Of a stretch of 5,359 bases of DNA, positions 5,340 to 5,359 are shown piece after piece (position 1 is the stretch's first letter; every line of letters starts with the position of its first letter). The position numbers were made by a program, and so were the translations under genes. The notes under the pieces were generated by a model that was not told the DNA's origin, did no database searches, and was given only the letters and a program-made list of their open reading frames with translations. Source of the DNA: Leptospira sp. (GTDB taxonomy: Bacteria > Spirochaetota > Leptospiria > Leptospirales > Leptospiraceae); assembly GCA_025457985.1 (NCBI GenBank), contig JALOTI010000169.1, positions 1 through 5,359 on the forward strand, read 5' to 3'.

Positions 5340-5359
5340 ACGTAGTATGCTTGCTATAT

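Noticed and set aside
1..5359. Mobile element, CRISPR array, prophage or defence system
   Set aside because: No transposase, integrase, terminal inverted repeats, regularly spaced repeats or nuclease-like genes were seen. All confident genes belong to ordinary chromosomal families.

Overview
The window is AT-rich and resembles a spirochaete chromosome, most likely Leptospira, possibly a saprophytic species. The basis is the LVNC lipobox of the lipoprotein at the right end, the low GC content and the style of the proteins. This is inference from the sequence alone, because no taxonomic marker gene is present.

Left block, minus strand (about 1-2181). Four genes are read leftwards and are probably one transcript: an AraC-family regulator (2181 to 1261), a DinB/YfiT-fold protein (about 1289 to 780), an AhpC/TSA-type thioredoxin-fold protein with a CPFC motif (765 to 256), and the first 61 codons of an exported Lys-rich protein that runs off the left edge (185 to 1). 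The regulator and DinB genes overlap, and the DinB and AhpC/TSA genes are 14 bases apart. A regulator, a putative metal/thiol-binding DinB protein and a thiol redox protein together suggest a small stress or redox unit, but this is not proven.

Middle block, plus strand (about 2373-4345). A single-domain cytoplasmic cyclophilin (2373-2876) is divergent from the regulator. A 342-base gap (2877-3218) follows. It contains a convincing rho-independent terminator that faces the minus strand although no minus-strand gene lies upstream of it. Next comes a two-gene operon, a small TPR protein (3219-3590) and a short-chain dehydrogenase/reductase (3587-4345), with overlapping ATGA stop and start.

Right block, minus strand (4347-5359). 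A 290-residue Ser/Thr-rich lipoprotein with eight Cys residues beyond the lipidated one has a near-consensus sigma70-type promoter. Its stop codon is one base from the convergent SDR stop. Beyond the promoter, a weak hairpin with a long U tract may end a further minus-strand gene outside the window.

No RNA gene of a known family, mobile element, CRISPR array or attachment site was seen. Most of the window is ordinary. The points most worth checking are the orphan minus-strand terminator with a possible small RNA, the AraC-DinB-CPFC operon with its re-assigned TTG start, and the cysteine-rich lipoprotein.
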